From: Rhipicephalus microplus
Lineage: Eukaryota; Arthropoda; Arachnida; Ixodida; Ixodidae
NCBI RefSeq assembly: GCF_043290135.1
Contig: NC_134707.1
Span: 83,222,447 to 83,286,446, forward strand
DNA: 64,000 nucleotides
Direction: 5' to 3'
Position 1 is the first letter of the stretch, and every line of letters begins with the position of its first letter. This document shows, piece by piece, positions 62,960 through 64,000 of the stretch. Made by a program: the position numbers and the translations under genes. The notes under the pieces were generated by a model. The model saw only the letters and a program-made list of their open reading frames with translations. It was not told the DNA's origin and ran no database searches.

Positions 62960-64000
62960 CCGCTCGGGATTTACGCCCCTCGCCAGTGCCATCGCTGTTC
63001 GGCTAGTGCTTCAGCTCCATTGTTGGGGCCTACCAGAATCTGTGAGGAGCTTAGAATCTCTGAGGCCCTGCAAGTGAACGCCGCCACTATTGTGGACTTC
63101 TGGCAGACGAGACGCGCCGCTTCCTCAGCAGCTACAGCTGAAATCATGGCCACTCCTGCCATCGCTGTGCTGCCGGGCCCACCTGCGACATCGACGGCAC
63201 GATCATCAAGGCCTTTACAACAGGTGACCCTACCCGAGTCATCCCTTGTGCCCCCAATGTGCTCGCTCGACCCCAGCCATTACCTGCTGCCTGCGGCCAC
63301 AGGTGACGAGCTCATGGACTCCACGAACTCCCGTAAGCGATGCCACGACGATGATGGGAGCGATTGTGACGCTCCACGCAAGCATGCACGACCGGCGCCG
63401 AGTTCACTCTGTACGGACGCTTCCGACAGTTGTGATGCACTGCCGCGTCCATTGCGAATTTCAGCACATGGTGGTGAAATGCCTCAGCCGAGCACAGCTA
63501 CTTCGACGCCACAATTCTGCAGCTCCCAGCTGCGGCTTTCTTTAAACACAACCCACAGCCGATGACTGTGACCACGGTGAAGAAGAAGGGCAAGTCAAAG
63601 TGCCGTGGGCCACATGGTACAGCTGCAGTGCACGCAGGCACTGCAACCGCGTCACAACCTCAATGCACACAGGAGACTCCGCGCAGCCCCAGCACGGTGG
63701 AAAGTTCTGCGCCACAATCTACCGTTCCAGCTCCGGAGAATTTCACTCTGATGTGCTGAAGGGGGGCCCGTCGACGTGCAAGAGCACTCGCCGCGCCTCC
63801 TGAGATTCCTATTGGCCTGGCCGTAGCAGGGACAGTTTTATTGAAGTGGTCTGCACCAACCAGTGCCTTCATTCCAAGATCGCGCTTTAAGCTGGCGTCT
63901 GCGCTGTCGTCGGGTCGTGGCGTCATCAAGGTGCGAGTCAACAACCGCCATAATATTGGGGCAGCCAACGTGTCCTCCCGGGAGTGCCTGGAGGAGATTC
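62960..64000 (+). mobile_element. I-clade LINE, ORF1 region, continues past the right edge
   Basis: The reading near the window edge, GTVLLKWSAPTSAFIPRSRF, then KLASALSSGRGVIKVRVNNR and HNIGAANVSSRECLEEI, matches the conserved core of I-clade ORF1 proteins (TVLFRP.AP.. followed by VRVNxRRNIxAxD). It lies after long hydrophilic sequences with a DDDGSDCDAPRKHARP basic patch. The element should continue right of 64000 with zinc knuckles and ORF2. Confidence 0.75.
63020..64000 (+). pseudogene. I-clade LINE ORF1, frameshifted
   Basis: Three consecutive forward frames carry the ORF1: 63020-63565 (LPGPPATSTARSSRPLQQVT, MDSTNSRKRCHDDDGSDCD), 63562-63759 (VKKKGKSKCRGPHGT, ending at a TGA) and about 63793-64000 (the conserved RVNNRHN core, still open at the edge). 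Adjacent frames overlapping by a few bases point to single-base indels rather than separate genes. ORF1 proteins of this clade bind element RNA. The true start is uncertain; 63020 is a CTG-type start in the first frame. Confidence 0.7.

Overview
The window looks like a transposon-dense intergenic stretch of an arthropod genome, most consistent with a hard tick. This is an inference from the mix of element types: Ty3/mdg4 (Gypsy) LTR elements, I-clade LINEs with an encoded RNase H, RTE LINEs, Tx1/L1-like LINEs, a Penelope-like element with a GIY-YIG endonuclease, and tRNA-headed SINEs resembling those described from ticks. There are no bacterial operons or ribosome binding sites. I found no rRNA gene, no convincing functional tRNA gene and no convincing host exon. 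Nearly every coding signal belongs to a transposable element, and nearly all are broken by stops and frameshifts.

Layout. 1-4440: decayed Tx1/L1-like LINE (+), entering from the left with its ORF1 CCHC knuckles. 4.9-7.85 kb and 9.715-12.997 kb: two related, decayed Gypsy copies (+), the second with a mapped 154-bp 3' LTR and a 4-bp ATAT target-site duplication. 8.69-9.24 kb: a LINE 3' end. 13.0-16.1 kb: no recognisable gene. 16.1-17.34 kb: I-clade LINE fragment (-). 17.78-19.96 kb: Penelope-like element (-), well preserved. 20.15-26.4 kb: I-clade LINE (+), split by about 1.4 kb of other DNA. 26.4-27.2 kb: SINE pieces. 28.08-34.8 kb: a CR1/L2-like LINE (+) carrying a nested RTE LINE (-) and a SINE. 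34.8-39.9 kb: dispersed repeats, a 261-bp dimeric satellite, a LINE inserted into that satellite, and a 242-bp TAGA microsatellite. 39.94-43.75 kb: longer RTE LINE (-), interrupted by a probable solo LTR. 43.97-45.29 kb: SINE, Tx1-like LINE 3' end and an unclassified repeat.

46.645-51.792 kb (- strand) holds the outstanding object: a structurally complete Gypsy element. It has identical-length 128-bp LTRs differing at one base, an ATAT target duplication, a primer binding site candidate, an intact 415-codon gag, an intact pol of about 1,165 codons with every expected catalytic motif, a polypurine tract, and a canonical GGGAAAC -1 frameshift heptamer ending directly at the gag stop. It appears young and possibly competent.

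52.2-52.5 kb: SINE (-). 53.8-57.6 kb: I-clade LINE (-). 57.8-58.6 kb: TCTG/TCTA microsatellite joined to an inverted copy of the satellite seen at 37-39 kb. 59.07-59.53 kb: LINE 3' end (-). 60.04-60.37 kb: possible hAT-like MITE. 62.0-62.4 kb: four units of an approximately 108-bp tandem repeat. 62.96-64.0 kb: start of an I-clade LINE ORF1 (+) that runs off the right edge.

Functionally, the autonomous elements supply copying enzymes (reverse transcriptase, RNase H, integrase, APE-type or GIY-YIG endonuclease), and the SINEs and MITE would depend on such enzymes. Nesting gives a relative order: the CR1/L2-like LINE is older than the RTE copy and SINE inside it, the longer RTE is older than its solo LTR, the satellite is older than the LINE inside it, and the complete Gypsy is the youngest datable insertion.
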